Shown: positions 34,684 through 44,457 of the stretch, piece by piece
How the letters are laid out: each line of letters opens with the position of its first letter
Numbering within the stretch: position 1 is the first letter of the stretch
DNA from: Bradyrhizobium cytisi
Lineage (GTDB): Bacteria; Pseudomonadota; Alphaproteobacteria; Rhizobiales; Xanthobacteraceae
Direction: 5' to 3'
NCBI RefSeq assembly: GCF_008123515.1
Contig: NZ_VSSR01000024.1
Coordinates: 97,005-161,004 of the forward strand
Length of the DNA: 64,000 bases
Made by a program: the position numbers and the translations under genes
The notes under the pieces: model-generated
The model's database searches: none
What the model saw: the letters and a program-made list of their open reading frames with translations, nothing else
Told to the model about the DNA's origin: nothing

Positions 34684-35682
34684 TCAGCTGAGCGCCACGT
34701 TCACGGCCGATTCCGGCAGCTCCGCGTTGAAGCAGCGCTGGTAGAACTCGGCGACCAGGGGACGCTCGAGCTCGTCGCACTTGTTGAGGAAGGTGACGCG
34801 GAACGCGAAGCCGATATCGCCGAAAATGTCGGCGTTCTCAGCCCAGGTGATCACCGTGCGCGGGCTCATCACCGTCGACAGATCGCCATTGGCGAAGGCG
34901 TTACGGGTGAGATCGGCGAGGCGCACCATCTTGTTGACGATGTCGCGGCCTTCCTGGGTGCGATAGTGCTTGGCCTTCGCCAGCACGATCTCCACTTCCT
35001 CGTCATGGCTGAGGTAGTTGAGCGTGGTGACGATCGACCAGCGGTCCATCTGGCCCTGGTTGATCTGCTGGGTGCCGTGATAGAGGCCCGAGGTGTCGCC
35101 GAGGCCGACCGTGTTGGCCGTCGAAAACAGCCGGAACGACGGGTGCGGCTTGATCACCTTGTTCTGGTCGAGCAGCGTCAGGCGGCCCGAGACCTCCAGC
35201 ACGCGCTGGATCACGAACATCACGTCCGGGCGGCCGGCGTCGTATTCGTCGAACACCAGCGCGACGTTGTGCTGCAACGCCCAGGGCAGGATGCCGTCAC
35301 GGAATTCGGTGACCTGCTTGCCGTCGCGGACCACGATCGAGTCCTTGCCGACGAGATCGATACGGCTGATGTGGCTGTCGAGGTTGACGCGCACGCAGGG
35401 CCAGTTCAGGCGGGCTGCGACCTGCTCGATATGGGTGGATTTACCGGTGCCGTGATAGCCGGTCACCATCACGCGGCGGTTGCGGGCAAAGCCGGCGAGA
35501 ATGGCAAGCGTGGTGGCGCGGTCGAAACGGTAGTCGGAATCGACTTCGGGCACATGAGGATCGACTTCGGAATAGGCCGGCACTTCGAGATCGCTGTCGA
35601 TCCCGAATACCTGGCGCACCGACACCTTCATGTCGGGCAGACCGGAAATTTCCTCAACTTTGGACAAGGCGGCGGTCGTCAT
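34684..35682 (-). CDS. cobS: aerobic cobaltochelatase subunit CobS
   Basis: AAA+ ATPase of 332 residues. Walker A is GYHGTGKST (in [20 protein letters not shown]), Walker B is [11 protein letters not shown], and sensor-like residues follow in [14 protein letters not shown]. With CobT it powers cobalt insertion by CobN. ATG 35682 has GGAGG eight bases upstream, and the protein starts [20 protein letters not shown] as usual; the further open frame to 35799 is not needed. Divergent from the DedA gene after a 297-base region. Confidence 0.96.
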   Translation of the reverse strand: MTTAALSKVEEISGLPDMKVSVRQVFGIDSDLEVPAYSEVDPHVPEVDSDYRFDRATTLAILAGFARNRRVMVTGYHGTGKSTHIEQVAARLNWPCVRVNLDSHISRIDLVGKDSIVVRDGKQVTEFRDGILPWALQHNVALVFDEYDAGRPDVMFVIQRVLEVSGRLTLLDQNKVIKPHPSFRLFSTANTVGLGDTSGLYHGTQQINQGQMDRWSIVTTLNYLSHDEEVEIVLAKAKHYRTQEGRDIVNKMVRLADLTRNAFANGDLSTVMSPRTVITWAENADIFGDIGFAFRVTFLNKCDELERPLVAEFYQRCFNAELPESAVNVALS

Positions 35683-35979
35683 CAATCCTCCGAGATCCCG
35701 GGCGATCCCGAGACCAGTTATTTGCACGTTGGCTGCGGCTGGGTGCGATTGCGAACCTATCAGAGACCACGGGCCTGCAGAAGCCCGCGCGCCAATCAAA
35801 GTTCCATTGTCTTTTCATTTAGATAGGCAAGGAACGCGATTTTGGGAAGGCTGCCCTGCAAATCTCGCCCAAATTTCGCGCCGGACAGGCGCCCTGCCCA
35901 GGCGAATGGCACTTTCACCGCCTCTCACTACTTGTGTAAGGGTCTGAACCCGAATGCCCCAGCCCACCACAGAGACGAC

Positions 35980-36642
35980 GTGACGTCATTCCTTGATCCC
36001 CTGATATCCTTCGTCTCAGTCCACGCGTGGCTGGCCTATCTAACCCTGTTCCTGGCAGCGCTTCTCGAAGCCGTGCCGGTGGTGGGGTCGGTGATCCCGG
36101 GCTCGACCATCATCCTGGCGCTGAGCGCCCTGATTCCGGGCGGCGACCTGAAGCTGCAGTGGGTGCTGCTCGCGGCCGCCGTGGGCGCCGTGCTGGGTGA
36201 CGGCTCGGCCTACTGGATCGGGCACCGGCAGCAGCGCAAGATCCTCAACACCTGGCCGATGACCAATTATCCGCGCGTGGTCGAGGAGAGCGAAACCTTC
36301 TTCCACCGCTTCGGCACCTGGGCGGTGTTCTTCGCCCGCTTCGTGCCGCCGATCCGCGCCTTCGTGCCGGTGACCGCCGGTGCGCTCGGCATGGCGCCGG
36401 CAAAGTTCTACGCGGTGAACATCCCCGCGATCCTGGTCTGGGCCCCGGCCCATGTGCTGCCGGGCGTGCTGGCGGTGTCGGCCTTCCACCAATATTTCGG
36501 GGTGCCGCACGAGGGGCATCCGGTCAAACACATCTGGATTTTGACCGTGGTCGCCGTCGCGATCGTGCTGGGCGTGACGGTTTGGATCATCCGTCGCCGG
36601 AACGGCGACGGCATCGCGGCAGCGGCGAAGCCGCGGGTCTGA
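35980..36642 (+). CDS. DedA-family membrane protein
   Basis: Integral membrane protein of 220 residues with the DedA/SNARE-associated pattern: AWLAYLTLFLAALLEAVPVV then GSVIPGSTIILALSAL, the conserved GDGSAYWIGH, and FFARFVPPIRAFVPVTAGAL (the R-x3-R/P motif). DedA proteins act as lipid scramblases or flippases, including undecaprenyl-phosphate recycling. GTG 35980 is chosen because family members begin just before the first helix; the longer frame from 35842 encodes implausible sequence. Monocistronic. The 35683-35979 gap with cobS shows no further feature. Confidence 0.85.
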   Translation: MTSFLDPLISFVSVHAWLAYLTLFLAALLEAVPVVGSVIPGSTIILALSALIPGGDLKLQWVLLAAAVGAVLGDGSAYWIGHRQQRKILNTWPMTNYPRVVEESETFFHRFGTWAVFFARFVPPIRAFVPVTAGALGMAPAKFYAVNIPAILVWAPAHVLPGVLAVSAFHQYFGVPHEGHPVKHIWILTVVAVAIVLGVTVWIIRRRNGDGIAAAAKPRV

Positions 36643-36845
36643 ACGGGCTCGGCCGGCAGCACAAGAGGCGGGCGCATGGAGCGCTCCGTTGCCTAAATTG
36701 CGGTCCGCTGCGCATCCGCGATGCGCAAATATTTGCCAGCGGGATGAGTTGTCGATTAATTGCTTCACGGCGCGTTGCCTTCGGATGACCCTCATCCAAT
36801 CGCAGGCTGGCCGTTGCGGCCGCCGACGTTCCTGGGGGTGGTTGC

Positions 36846-37847
36846 ATGCGCTCGAACACAGCTCTTCGCGTGGTTTTGTTGGCGATCTCGACGTATGCGG
36901 TCGGCCTGAATTCCGGCGTCGGAGCTAAAGCCGAAGATGTGCTGAAGGCACGGCTTGCGCAGAATCTCGGACCGATTTCGGGTCTCGCGATCGTCGCCAA
37001 GACCAAAGGCCTGTTCGCCAAGCAGGCGCTCGATATCTCCGTTTCGAACTTCACCAGCGGAAAGCAGTGCCTCGATACGGTGGTCGGAGGAGGAGCGGAT
37101 ATCGCAACGACCGCCGAAGCGCCGGTAACGGCGGCCGCAATGGCCCAGCAGCCGATCGCCTTCGTCGCCGGCATGGAATACTCGGATCTGAAGACGATGA
37201 CGGCCGCGTCCGCGGCGATCAGGACCAAGGCCGACTTGCGCGGCAAGCGCATCGGCTTCACGGCCGGGACGGGCAGCGAGGTCTACACAGCGGTCCTGTT
37301 AAAGGCGGCCGGATTGACCGCCAAGGACGTTACGCTCGTCAATCTTCGCCCGCAGGAGATGCTTCCCGCCCTGGCGGCGGGGAGCATTGATGCATTCGAT
37401 ACCTGGGAGCCGCATGTGGCGAATGCAAAGAAAGCTCTCGGCGAGGGTGCCGTCCTGCTCGACACCAAGGGGCTCTACTCGGAGACGTTCAACGTCGTTG
37501 TGATGCGGTCCTATCTGGAGGCCAACCCTGCGGTCATCGGCAAATTCCTGGCTGCCCTCATTGAGGCCGAAGGCTGGGTCAAGGCTTATCCGGATGAAGC
37601 GATTGACATCATTGCCACGGCGACCGGCATGAAACGCGACGAGCTGACGCTGATCTGGCCGGACTACGTCTATCATGTGCGCCTTGACGACAAGCTGCTC
37701 GAGACGCTCAAGACGCACGCGGCCTGGCGGCTCGCAACCGGCAATCATCCGCCCGGGGCCGGGATGCCCGATTTCTTACAGATCATCGCGACTGCGCCAT
37801 TGAAGGCACTTGATGCCGCACGTGTGACGCTGTCGGCCAATCCATGA
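36846..37847 (+). CDS. ABC transporter substrate-binding protein (SsuA/TauA/NMT1-like)
   Basis: Binding protein of 333 residues with an export signal in the first ~29 residues (RVVLLAISTYAVGLNSGVGA then KAE). The fold is the NMT1/SsuA type: ARLAQNLGPISGLAIVAKTK, GLFAKQALDISVSNFTSGKQ, VGGGADIATTAEAPV and ADLRGKRIGFTAGTGSEVYT. Ligands in this class include sulfonates, taurine, nitrate, thiamine precursors and other small organics, so the substrate cannot be named. ATG 36846 follows GGGGGTGGTTGC. The stop overlaps the permease ATG (ATGA), making an operon of binding protein, permease and ATPase. Confidence 0.9.
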   Translation: MRSNTALRVVLLAISTYAVGLNSGVGAKAEDVLKARLAQNLGPISGLAIVAKTKGLFAKQALDISVSNFTSGKQCLDTVVGGGADIATTAEAPVTAAAMAQQPIAFVAGMEYSDLKTMTAASAAIRTKADLRGKRIGFTAGTGSEVYTAVLLKAAGLTAKDVTLVNLRPQEMLPALAAGSIDAFDTWEPHVANAKKALGEGAVLLDTKGLYSETFNVVVMRSYLEANPAVIGKFLAALIEAEGWVKAYPDEAIDIIATATGMKRDELTLIWPDYVYHVRLDDKLLETLKTHAAWRLATGNHPPGAGMPDFLQIIATAPLKALDAARVTLSANP

Positions 37848-38623
37848 GCGTCGGCAGACGCAGCCGTGCGAACGCGGCCGGGCGCCTTAGCGTGCTTGTC
37901 GGCGTGCTCTCCGTGCCCACCTTCGTCGGCGTATGGGAATTGATCGCCCGATCTCGGATCGTCAACGCGGTGCTGTTTCCGCCGCCTTCGACGGTCGCCG
38001 TCGCCGTCCTCGACTGGATCCATAGCGGCCAGTTTTTCGGCGACCTTTCCGCGAGCCTCTTCCGCGTCACTGCGGGATTTTTGATCGGTGCCACGGGTGG
38101 GATCGTGCTCGGCGTCCTGACAGGCGAGTTCAGGCTAGTCTCGAGCCTGCTCTCCCCTTTGTTCCACATTCTTCGCCCGATCCCTCCAATCGCCTTTGTG
38201 CCGATCGTGATCCTGTGGTTTGGGCTGTCGGAGGCCGGCAAACTGTTTCTGGTCGTCTGGGGTGTGTTCTTCACCGTGTGGCTCGCGACCCATATCGGCG
38301 TGCAGAAGGTCGACCGCGGCCTCATTCGCGCCGCGCTGATGCTCGGCACGCCGCGCCGGCAGATGCTATCGGAGATCGTCCTGCTGGGTGCGCTTCCCTA
38401 CATTGTCGTCGGCCTGCGCACCGCCGTCAGCATCTCCTTTTACACGCTGGTCGCCGCCGAGCTGGCGGGCGCGTTTGCGGGCATCGTCTACCGGATCGAG
38501 ATTGCGCAACAGAACATGCAGACCGGACAGGTCATGGGAGGGCTGGCGGCGCTCGGACTGCTCTCATTCGTGGCCGATCGTTCCTTCGCGGCCATTGCCG
38601 AACGCGCCGTATGGTGGCGCTGA
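37844..38623 (+). CDS. ABC transporter permease (SsuC/TauC-like)
   Basis: Inner-membrane permease of 259 residues with six helices and the EAA-type cytoplasmic loop (VDRGLIRAALMLGTPRRQML). Segments such as GIVLGVLTGEFRLVSSLL, PIPPIAFVPIVILWFGLSEA and IVVGLRTAVSISFYTLVAAE are the usual sulfonate/nitrate permease pattern. ATG 37844 overlaps the binding-protein stop by four bases, and its own stop overlaps the ATPase ATG (TGATG). Confidence 0.92.
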   Translation: MSVGRRSRANAAGRLSVLVGVLSVPTFVGVWELIARSRIVNAVLFPPPSTVAVAVLDWIHSGQFFGDLSASLFRVTAGFLIGATGGIVLGVLTGEFRLVSSLLSPLFHILRPIPPIAFVPIVILWFGLSEAGKLFLVVWGVFFTVWLATHIGVQKVDRGLIRAALMLGTPRRQMLSEIVLLGALPYIVVGLRTAVSISFYTLVAAELAGAFAGIVYRIEIAQQNMQTGQVMGGLAALGLLSFVADRSFAAIAERAVWWR

Positions 38624-39489
38624 TGCACAACCCCCTTCGTCCGGCCCTGCCGCTCCGGCTGGTGGATGCTCCGCCCGCACCTTCATCGACAACACCTCAG
38701 GCGATCATCCGCGTCGAGGATCTGAGCATCGTCTTCGATGTGCCGCGCGGCCAGGTTATTGCGGTGGACCGGGTGTCTCTGGCCGTCATGCCGGGCGAAT
38801 TCGTCTCGCTCGTCGGCCCGTCGGGCTGCGGCAAATCTACACTCCTGAATGCGATGGCCGGTCTCGAGCAGCCGTTCGAAGGCCTGGTGACGGTGGCCGG
38901 CGAGTCGATGCTGGGACCCAGGCCGGATGTAGGGATGGTGTTCCAGCAGCCGCATCTATTCCCGTGGAAATCGGTGCGTCGCAATATCGCGCATGGACCG
39001 CGCGCGCTCGGCAAGTCGAAAGCGGAGGCACTGCGGATCGCGGACGACCTAATCGAAATGATCGGGCTGACAAAATTCGCCAACGCCTATCCGCATACGC
39101 TGTCAGGCGGCATGCAGCAGCGGGTGGCGATTGCCCGGGCTCTCGCAAACCAGCCGCGCGTCCTGCTGATGGACGAACCGTTCGGCGCTTTGGACGCGCA
39201 GACCCGGGCGGTGATGCAGGACAACCTTCTCGAACTTCGCGGCCGGATCAACGCCACTATCGTTTTCGTCACGCACGACATCGACGAAGCTATTCTGCTG
39301 TCGGATCGGGTGCTGATCATGAGCGCCGGGCCGGGTCGCATCCTGCGCGATCTTTCCGTAGGCCTGCCACGCCCGCGCTCGAGCGCCATCCTGACCGACC
39401 CCGCCTATCTCGCCCTCAAGCGGGACTGCCTCGATCTGATCCGGAGCGAAGGCCGCAAGGCGTTCGAGCAAATGGAAACGGTCGCCTAG
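38623..39489 (+). CDS. ABC transporter ATP-binding protein (SsuB/TauB-like)
   Basis: ATPase of 288 residues with Walker A GPSGCGKST, signature LSGGMQQR, Walker B LLMDEPFGALDAQT and the His-switch VFVTHDIDEA, the NitT/TauT subfamily pattern. The first ~30 residues (MHNPLRPALPLRLVDAPPAP) are a Pro-rich extension before the ATPase domain. ATG 38623 overlaps the permease stop; an in-frame ATG 12 bases upstream is also possible. Energises uptake of the unknown substrate. The Crp/Fnr regulator gene follows 69 bases later. Confidence 0.93.
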   Translation: MHNPLRPALPLRLVDAPPAPSSTTPQAIIRVEDLSIVFDVPRGQVIAVDRVSLAVMPGEFVSLVGPSGCGKSTLLNAMAGLEQPFEGLVTVAGESMLGPRPDVGMVFQQPHLFPWKSVRRNIAHGPRALGKSKAEALRIADDLIEMIGLTKFANAYPHTLSGGMQQRVAIARALANQPRVLLMDEPFGALDAQTRAVMQDNLLELRGRINATIVFVTHDIDEAILLSDRVLIMSAGPGRILRDLSVGLPRPRSSAILTDPAYLALKRDCLDLIRSEGRKAFEQMETVA

Positions 39490-39558
39490 CGCGTGTCCTC
39501 ATAGCGCGAGCTGGCATGGCTCTTGAATGGCATCGCCCGGCTACGAGGGAGCGGGCAG

Positions 39559-40284
39559 ATGGCAGCGGCAACTCTCAGGACTACGGCCGGGATCATGCTG
39601 GCGGAGTCCGATACTCTGGTCAGCTCATTGCCAGGCTTCCTCGATCCCTTAGGTGAGGCTGACCGCCGTCGCGTCCTTGCCATCGGCCGCAAGGAGGTGC
39701 TGGAAACCGGCAAGCATATCTGGCGCCAAGGCGACACGCAGAACGGCATCTATCTGATCGAGTCCGGCCGGATCCGCAGCTATTACGCAGCCCCTTCCGG
39801 GCGCGAGGTGACGCTCGCCTACTGGTTTGCCGGCAATTTCATCGGCGGGCCGGACCTGTTCGGAGCCGGCGCGCATATGTGGTCTTCGGTTGCAGTTGAG
39901 CGCAGCCGGCTCCTGTTTCTGCCCGGCGCCATCCTGCGCGAACTTGCACTTCAATCGGCGACCATCGCGGTTGCTCTTCTGGATGCGCTGGCGTTCAAGG
40001 CCAGGTGCTACTCGGCGATGGCGCAGATGCTCGGCACGCGGTCGGTGACCGAGCGGTTGCAGCGCCTGCTGATCTTTCTCTCGAAGATCTACGGATCGCA
40101 GCAGGGCCGCCAGATCGTGATCGGCATTCCGTTCACCCACAGCGATCTCGCCAACCTGATCGGGGCGACCCGACAATGGGTGACGGTGCAGCTCTCGCGC
40201 ATGCAGGCGAGAGGCGTCATCCGCTACGACAGGTGCCTCATCGTCATCCTGAATTTGCGCGCCCTCGATCTCGAACTCGTCTAG
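39559..40284 (+). CDS. Crp/Fnr-family transcriptional regulator
   Basis: Regulator of 241 residues. A cyclic-nucleotide-binding-like domain occupies residues 25-150 (QGDTQNGIYLIESGRIRSYY, REVTLAYWFAGNFIGG), followed by a C-terminal winged helix-turn-helix (FTHSDLANLIGATRQWVTVQ, LSRMQARGVI). The cysteine cluster of oxygen-sensing Fnr is absent, so it responds to a small ligand or another signal. ATG 39559 is chosen for the GGGAG upstream; a TTG at 39523 is the alternative. It follows the ABC operon on the same strand and probably controls the operon and the convergent amidase/P450 genes (inference). Confidence 0.88.
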   Translation: MAAATLRTTAGIMLAESDTLVSSLPGFLDPLGEADRRRVLAIGRKEVLETGKHIWRQGDTQNGIYLIESGRIRSYYAAPSGREVTLAYWFAGNFIGGPDLFGAGAHMWSSVAVERSRLLFLPGAILRELALQSATIAVALLDALAFKARCYSAMAQMLGTRSVTERLQRLLIFLSKIYGSQQGRQIVIGIPFTHSDLANLIGATRQWVTVQLSRMQARGVIRYDRCLIVILNLRALDLELV

Positions 40285-41663
40285 CCGGCGGCCGGCGAAT
40301 AGACCTTGAGACCGAACAGAGCTCCGCCTTCGTCAGGCTGCCATCGCGATGCAAAATCCAGAAGGGCATGGTCGTGCCATGCGGGCGCCAGCAGGGTGAC
40401 GCCCATGGGCATGCCGGTGGGGAGCGCTGCATTGGGAAGCGCTACCGCGCAGAGGTCCAGAAGATTGGCGAAGTAGGAGTAGTAACCAAGGCTGTTATTG
40501 AGCTTGATGGGGTCCTGAAGCATATCCGCAATGGTGTAGGGACGCGGTGCGGTGGGCACCACAAGCACATCCATCTCTTCAAAGAACAGCCGGACCTGCC
40601 GCCGCAGCTTCAAGAGACGGTGTTGCGCCGCGAATGCGTCCGCCCCGGTGAACTGCGCCGCGGAGTGCAGGACCTTGCGCGTAACCTCCAGCAGCTCACC
40701 TTGATCGATGTCGAGGAGCCTGCTGATCGACGCATAGCGTTCGGCGATCCATGGCCCCGAAAACAGCATTTCGCCGGCTTCAGTGAAAGGCGTGAAGTCA
40801 ATCTCGATGGCTTGGCCTCCCAACCGCACGAGCCTCTCGCAGGCCCGTTCGTACAGCGCGTCGCATTCGGGCATACCGAATGAATTCAGCTGACGAGCGG
40901 AAATACGTCCGAAGTGGAATTCGCGGGGAAAGACCGATGACAGGCCGGGCGCTTGACGGCTGTATGGATCTTCGTCGTCGAAGCCCTCGACGAGCCCCAG
41001 CAACAGTTTGCCCTCGGCGGCTGAATTGCAAAAGATCGACGGACAATCGAGCGTCGGGCAGTTCGGGACCAGCCCACGGGATGAAACCAGGCCGACCGTC
41101 GGCTTGACCCCGATGATGCCGTTGAAACCTGCCGGTATCCGGCCGGAGCCGCCGGTGTCGGTTCCGAGCGAAAAAGCAATATGGCCGGAGGCAACGGCGA
41201 CGGCCGAGCCCGAGCTCGATCCACCCGCGACATAGCGATCGTCGGCGGCGCTCGGACAGGCGCCGTGAGGTGACCTCGCGCCGGAGAGCCCGGTGGCGAA
41301 CTGATCCAGGTTTGTCTTGCCGAGACAGATGGCACCCGCTGCGATAAGGCGCTCGACGCACCGAGCCGACCGCTCGGCAACATGAGCGAATGATGGGCAG
41401 GCCGCGGTGGTCGACATGCCCGCCACGTCGATGTTGTCCTTCACGCCGAAAGGCACACCGAGGAGCGGTAGGAATTCGCCCTGCGCGCCGCGCCCCGCGA
41501 GATTTTCGGCCTCCGCCAGCGCCTCCGCCATCGGCCTCACATAGACCCAGCAGTTGCGGTGTTGGTCCCTTTCGATGCGCTCGTATGCCGTTGCAATGGC
41601 TGACGTGAGTTCGGCGCGCGAGCGAACGGCTCGGCTTCGGCTAGGCAGGGCGGCTTGCGACAC
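40281..41663 (-). CDS. allophanate hydrolase (AtzF)-like amidase, N-terminal domain only
   Basis: Amidase-signature enzyme of 460 residues closest in pattern to the amidase half of allophanate hydrolase: WVYVRPMAEALAEAENLAGR, LLGVPFGVKDNIDVAGMSTT (Lys), LGKTNLDQFATGLSGARSP, AGGSSSGSAVAVASGHIAFS (Ser), LGTDTGGSGRIPAGFNGIIG (nucleophile Ser). Complete AtzF proteins are near 600 residues and have a C-terminal decarboxylation domain; here the protein ends right after the amidase domain. No urea carboxylase gene is nearby, so the substrate may be another carbamoyl or amide compound imported by the neighbouring ABC system (inference). GTG 41663 follows GGGAG. Its stop overlaps the convergent regulator stop. 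P450 gene lies 89 bases upstream on the same strand. Confidence 0.82.
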   Translation of the reverse strand: MSQAALPSRSRAVRSRAELTSAIATAYERIERDQHRNCWVYVRPMAEALAEAENLAGRGAQGEFLPLLGVPFGVKDNIDVAGMSTTAACPSFAHVAERSARCVERLIAAGAICLGKTNLDQFATGLSGARSPHGACPSAADDRYVAGGSSSGSAVAVASGHIAFSLGTDTGGSGRIPAGFNGIIGVKPTVGLVSSRGLVPNCPTLDCPSIFCNSAAEGKLLLGLVEGFDDEDPYSRQAPGLSSVFPREFHFGRISARQLNSFGMPECDALYERACERLVRLGGQAIEIDFTPFTEAGEMLFSGPWIAERYASISRLLDIDQGELLEVTRKVLHSAAQFTGADAFAAQHRLLKLRRQVRLFFEEMDVLVVPTAPRPYTIADMLQDPIKLNNSLGYYSYFANLLDLCAVALPNAALPTGMPMGVTLLAPAWHDHALLDFASRWQPDEGGALFGLKVYSPAAG

Positions 41664-41752
41664 GAATTGCTCCCGGGGAGATCGAAGATGCTGGAAGCGT
41701 GCCCGGGGGCCGACGATACGGAAAGCAATTAAGCGCTTCTCCGGTCGCCGCG

Positions 41753-43147
41753 CTAAAGCGCTCTCCTCTGAATTAACCTCATCGGCAGCCCCTTTGCGGG
41801 ACGTAGCGTAATGCGCTGAAGGGGCCAGACCTCGGAGTGCGGCAGCAGCTGCATCTCGAAATGACGGGTCAAGACAGCAAGTACGATTGCAGCCTCCTGC
41901 AGGGCAAAAGACGAACCGATACAGGTCCGAGGCCCAACCCCGAAGGGCATATAGGCGAAACGTGGAATTCGGCCGCGGGCCTCCGGTAGAAACCGGGAAG
42001 GGTCGAATGCATCCGGACGGCTCCATAGCCCGCGATGTCGATGGAGAACATAGGGCGCTATCACGATCAGAGACCGCGGCTTGACCGGGATTTCACCCAA
42101 CACATCGGCATCGACCGCGGCCCGGCTGAGTGCGGCGATCGGCGGGTAGAGGCGAAGCGTTTCCTCGATCACTGCCTTAGTCACGATCAGCCGGTCGGCC
42201 AGGTCATCCCTCGGATTCGACAATTCCCGTTGTGCTTCCTCCACGACGAGCGATCGCCACTCCGGTACCTGTGAAAGCAGAAAGATCGACCAGGCGAGTG
42301 TATTGGCAGTTGTCTCATGTCCCGCCGAAAGAAAAGTGAGGATGTTCGAGCGAACCTCTGTCGGGCTGAGTTGCCGTCCGGTCGACGGATCCAGCGAACG
42401 TAACAGCAGCGTCAAAAGATCATCTGGCCCGTCGTGTGTGGCAAGGGCCGCAAGCCTTTGGTACCTCGCGTGTATGATCGTATCGATCACCGCTTCGAAG
42501 TAAGCCATCGTGTGACGCAAGCGGCGATAACCCGGACGTGGCACGAATTTGGGCACGCCGAACAGATCCAGCATCCCTATGCGGCCGATCACGCTGAAAT
42601 AGGCATTCATCGCCACTCGAAATTCATCGAAGTCGCCGCCGATCCCGCCAGAAAAGATCGTGACTGCGAGCACGTTCAAAGTGACCAGAGTCATCTCTGC
42701 AGCGACGTCGACCGTGGCGCCAGGCTCCAAGCTTGTCCATCTTGCGGCCAGTCCGTTCGCGGCCGACAACATGGCCTTCGTGAAAGAGTTGACGGTTCTG
42801 CGAGCGAACACGGGTGCGAGTATTCGTCGTTGAAGCTCCCAACGCTCTCCTTCGACGCTCAACAAGCCATCGGACAGTCCAGACGAGAGAATGCGGCGTT
42901 GGATCGTATCTTTCTGATAGTTTCTTGAATTATCCATCAGCACGCGCTTGATGGCTTGGGGGTCATGAACCAGAAAAGCATCAGCGAACGGCAGGCGAAG
43001 CTTGGCTATTGGCTCCTGAAAAAAATCCGCGCTCCAGCATTCAAGCGGGTTTCGCCTCAGTTTGATTAATAGCTCGACAAATCCTGGCCGGGCTGGCGAA
43101 GGGCGCGGCGCAGGCGGGCAATAGTCCAATTCGCGGCGATGTAACAT
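41753..43147 (-). CDS. cytochrome P450
   Basis: P450 monooxygenase of 464 residues. The I-helix motif AGHETT is at 275-280, ExxR at 329-332 (ETLR), and the heme-binding loop PFGVGPRTCIG ends with ligand Cys409. No signal anchor is visible, so it is soluble, as is usual for bacterial class I P450s that draw electrons from a ferredoxin and its reductase (none adjacent). Hydroxylation substrate unknown. Co-directional with the AtzF-like amidase 89 bases downstream, which suggests a shared catabolic or biosynthetic route. Base composition is a little lower in GC than the flanking core genes, fitting an acquired block. Confidence 0.95.
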   Translation of the reverse strand: MLHRRELDYCPPAPRPSPARPGFVELLIKLRRNPLECWSADFFQEPIAKLRLPFADAFLVHDPQAIKRVLMDNSRNYQKDTIQRRILSSGLSDGLLSVEGERWELQRRILAPVFARRTVNSFTKAMLSAANGLAARWTSLEPGATVDVAAEMTLVTLNVLAVTIFSGGIGGDFDEFRVAMNAYFSVIGRIGMLDLFGVPKFVPRPGYRRLRHTMAYFEAVIDTIIHARYQRLAALATHDGPDDLLTLLLRSLDPSTGRQLSPTEVRSNILTFLSAGHETTANTLAWSIFLLSQVPEWRSLVVEEAQRELSNPRDDLADRLIVTKAVIEETLRLYPPIAALSRAAVDADVLGEIPVKPRSLIVIAPYVLHRHRGLWSRPDAFDPSRFLPEARGRIPRFAYMPFGVGPRTCIGSSFALQEAAIVLAVLTRHFEMQLLPHSEVWPLQRITLRPAKGLPMRLIQRRAL

Positions 43148-43229
43148 GGCGCGATCAGAAGAAAAATAAGCCTGAACTGTAGCGGAACGGGAATAAGTGG
43201 CAATTGGTTCCTAGAGCCACTGGCTGTCC

Positions 43230-44456
43230 CTAAGCCCTCTCCACGGGCGCCGATCTCCGTCCCGCCGCCGGCCCCACATACCGTGCCCGCGGCCGGATCA
43301 GCTTGCCGAACTGCAATTGCTCGCTCGCATGCGCGATCCAGCCGACGCTGCGGGCCATGGCGAACAAAGCGAGCTCGCTGCCTCCCGGCAGGCGCAGCGC
43401 GTGCACGAGCACGGCGAGCACATAATCGATATTGACGAATTCTCCGGTCGCTTCCGCGATCCGCTCGGGCACCTCTTTGGTGAATTTGCGTGGCGCGCCG
43501 GCGCGGGCCAAGGCGTTCAGCAGCGACTTCGCGCGGGGATCGCCGCGCTTGTAGACGCCGTGGCCGAAGCCCGGAAAACGCTCACCGAGCGCAACGCGCT
43601 CGCGCACCATCGGCTCGACGTCGCGGTCGACCAGCGTCTTGACGAGCTGCGAGGCTAGCACGCCGGCGCCGCCATGTTTTGGGCCTTTCAGCGCGGCGAG
43701 ACCCGCGATGACGGAGTCGTAGAGATTGAGGCCGGTCGAGGCAGCGCAGCGCGCGGTGAAGGTCGAGGCATTCAGCTCGTGATCGGCCAGCAGCACCAGC
43801 GCGCGGCGGATCAGATCGGACGCGTGCTTGTTGTCGCCTGCCCAGACACGCGCGATCTGCTGATGCAGCGGCTCGGGTGAAGACTCCGCATTGAGCATGG
43901 TCGCGACCAGCAGCCGGACGATGCGCGCGCCGACCATCGCGCGGCCATCGGGCGCGCGGGTGAACGCGCGGGTATCGGCGCTGCTCGCGAGCGCGAGCAC
44001 CGCGATGGCGCGATCGATCGGAGCTGCGCGGCGCGCGGCTTCCGCAATCGCACGCATCTCGTCGGACATCGCAGGCTGATTGTCCGGCGCGAAGGGATCG
44101 ACGTCGGAGACGTCCCAGAGCAGCGTTGCGGTGTGCTCCAGCGTGTCGTTCTCGGCGAGATCGACGCAGTTGACGCCGCGGTAGATCGCGCCCTCCTCGG
44201 TGATGGTCGAGATCTCCGTGTCCATCACCGGCAGATCGGCATCGAAGCTGCGCAAGCCGCGCGGCTCCGGCGACGGCACCCGGCGCTCCTTCAGGGCGCG
44301 GACGTCCTCGGCGCGGTAGCGATTCTTGCGCGAATCCGGCGTCGGCTCGGAGCGGATCAGGCCACGGCTGACATAGGCGTAGAGGGAAGCCGGCGAGATC
44401 GCGAGCTCGGCCGCAGCTTCCCGGGCAGAGAGATAGAGACCGTCCGAATTTTTCAT
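43230..44456 (-). CDS. citrate synthase-like protein with N-terminal MerR-type DNA-binding domain
   Basis: Fusion-type protein of 408 residues. Residues 1-65 form a MerR-like winged helix (GLYLSAREAAAELAISPASL, YAYVSRGLIRSE), and the remainder has a citrate synthase fold: STGLNLYDSVIAGLAALKGP followed by KHGGAG, the second histidine in GFGHGVYKRGDPRAKSL, and NIDYVLA with the catalytic-type Asp. It could be a metabolite-sensing regulator that keeps or has lost catalysis. ATG 44456 is used; TTG 44474 is also in frame. No ribosome site precedes the ATG, and two palindromes lie immediately upstream, so autoregulation is likely. Divergent from a second citrate synthase gene. Confidence 0.88.
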   Translation of the reverse strand: MKNSDGLYLSAREAAAELAISPASLYAYVSRGLIRSEPTPDSRKNRYRAEDVRALKERRVPSPEPRGLRSFDADLPVMDTEISTITEEGAIYRGVNCVDLAENDTLEHTATLLWDVSDVDPFAPDNQPAMSDEMRAIAEAARRAAPIDRAIAVLALASSADTRAFTRAPDGRAMVGARIVRLLVATMLNAESSPEPLHQQIARVWAGDNKHASDLIRRALVLLADHELNASTFTARCAASTGLNLYDSVIAGLAALKGPKHGGAGVLASQLVKTLVDRDVEPMVRERVALGERFPGFGHGVYKRGDPRAKSLLNALARAGAPRKFTKEVPERIAEATGEFVNIDYVLAVLVHALRLPGGSELALFAMARSVGWIAHASEQLQFGKLIRPRARYVGPAAGRRSAPVERA

Positions 44457-44457
44457 A

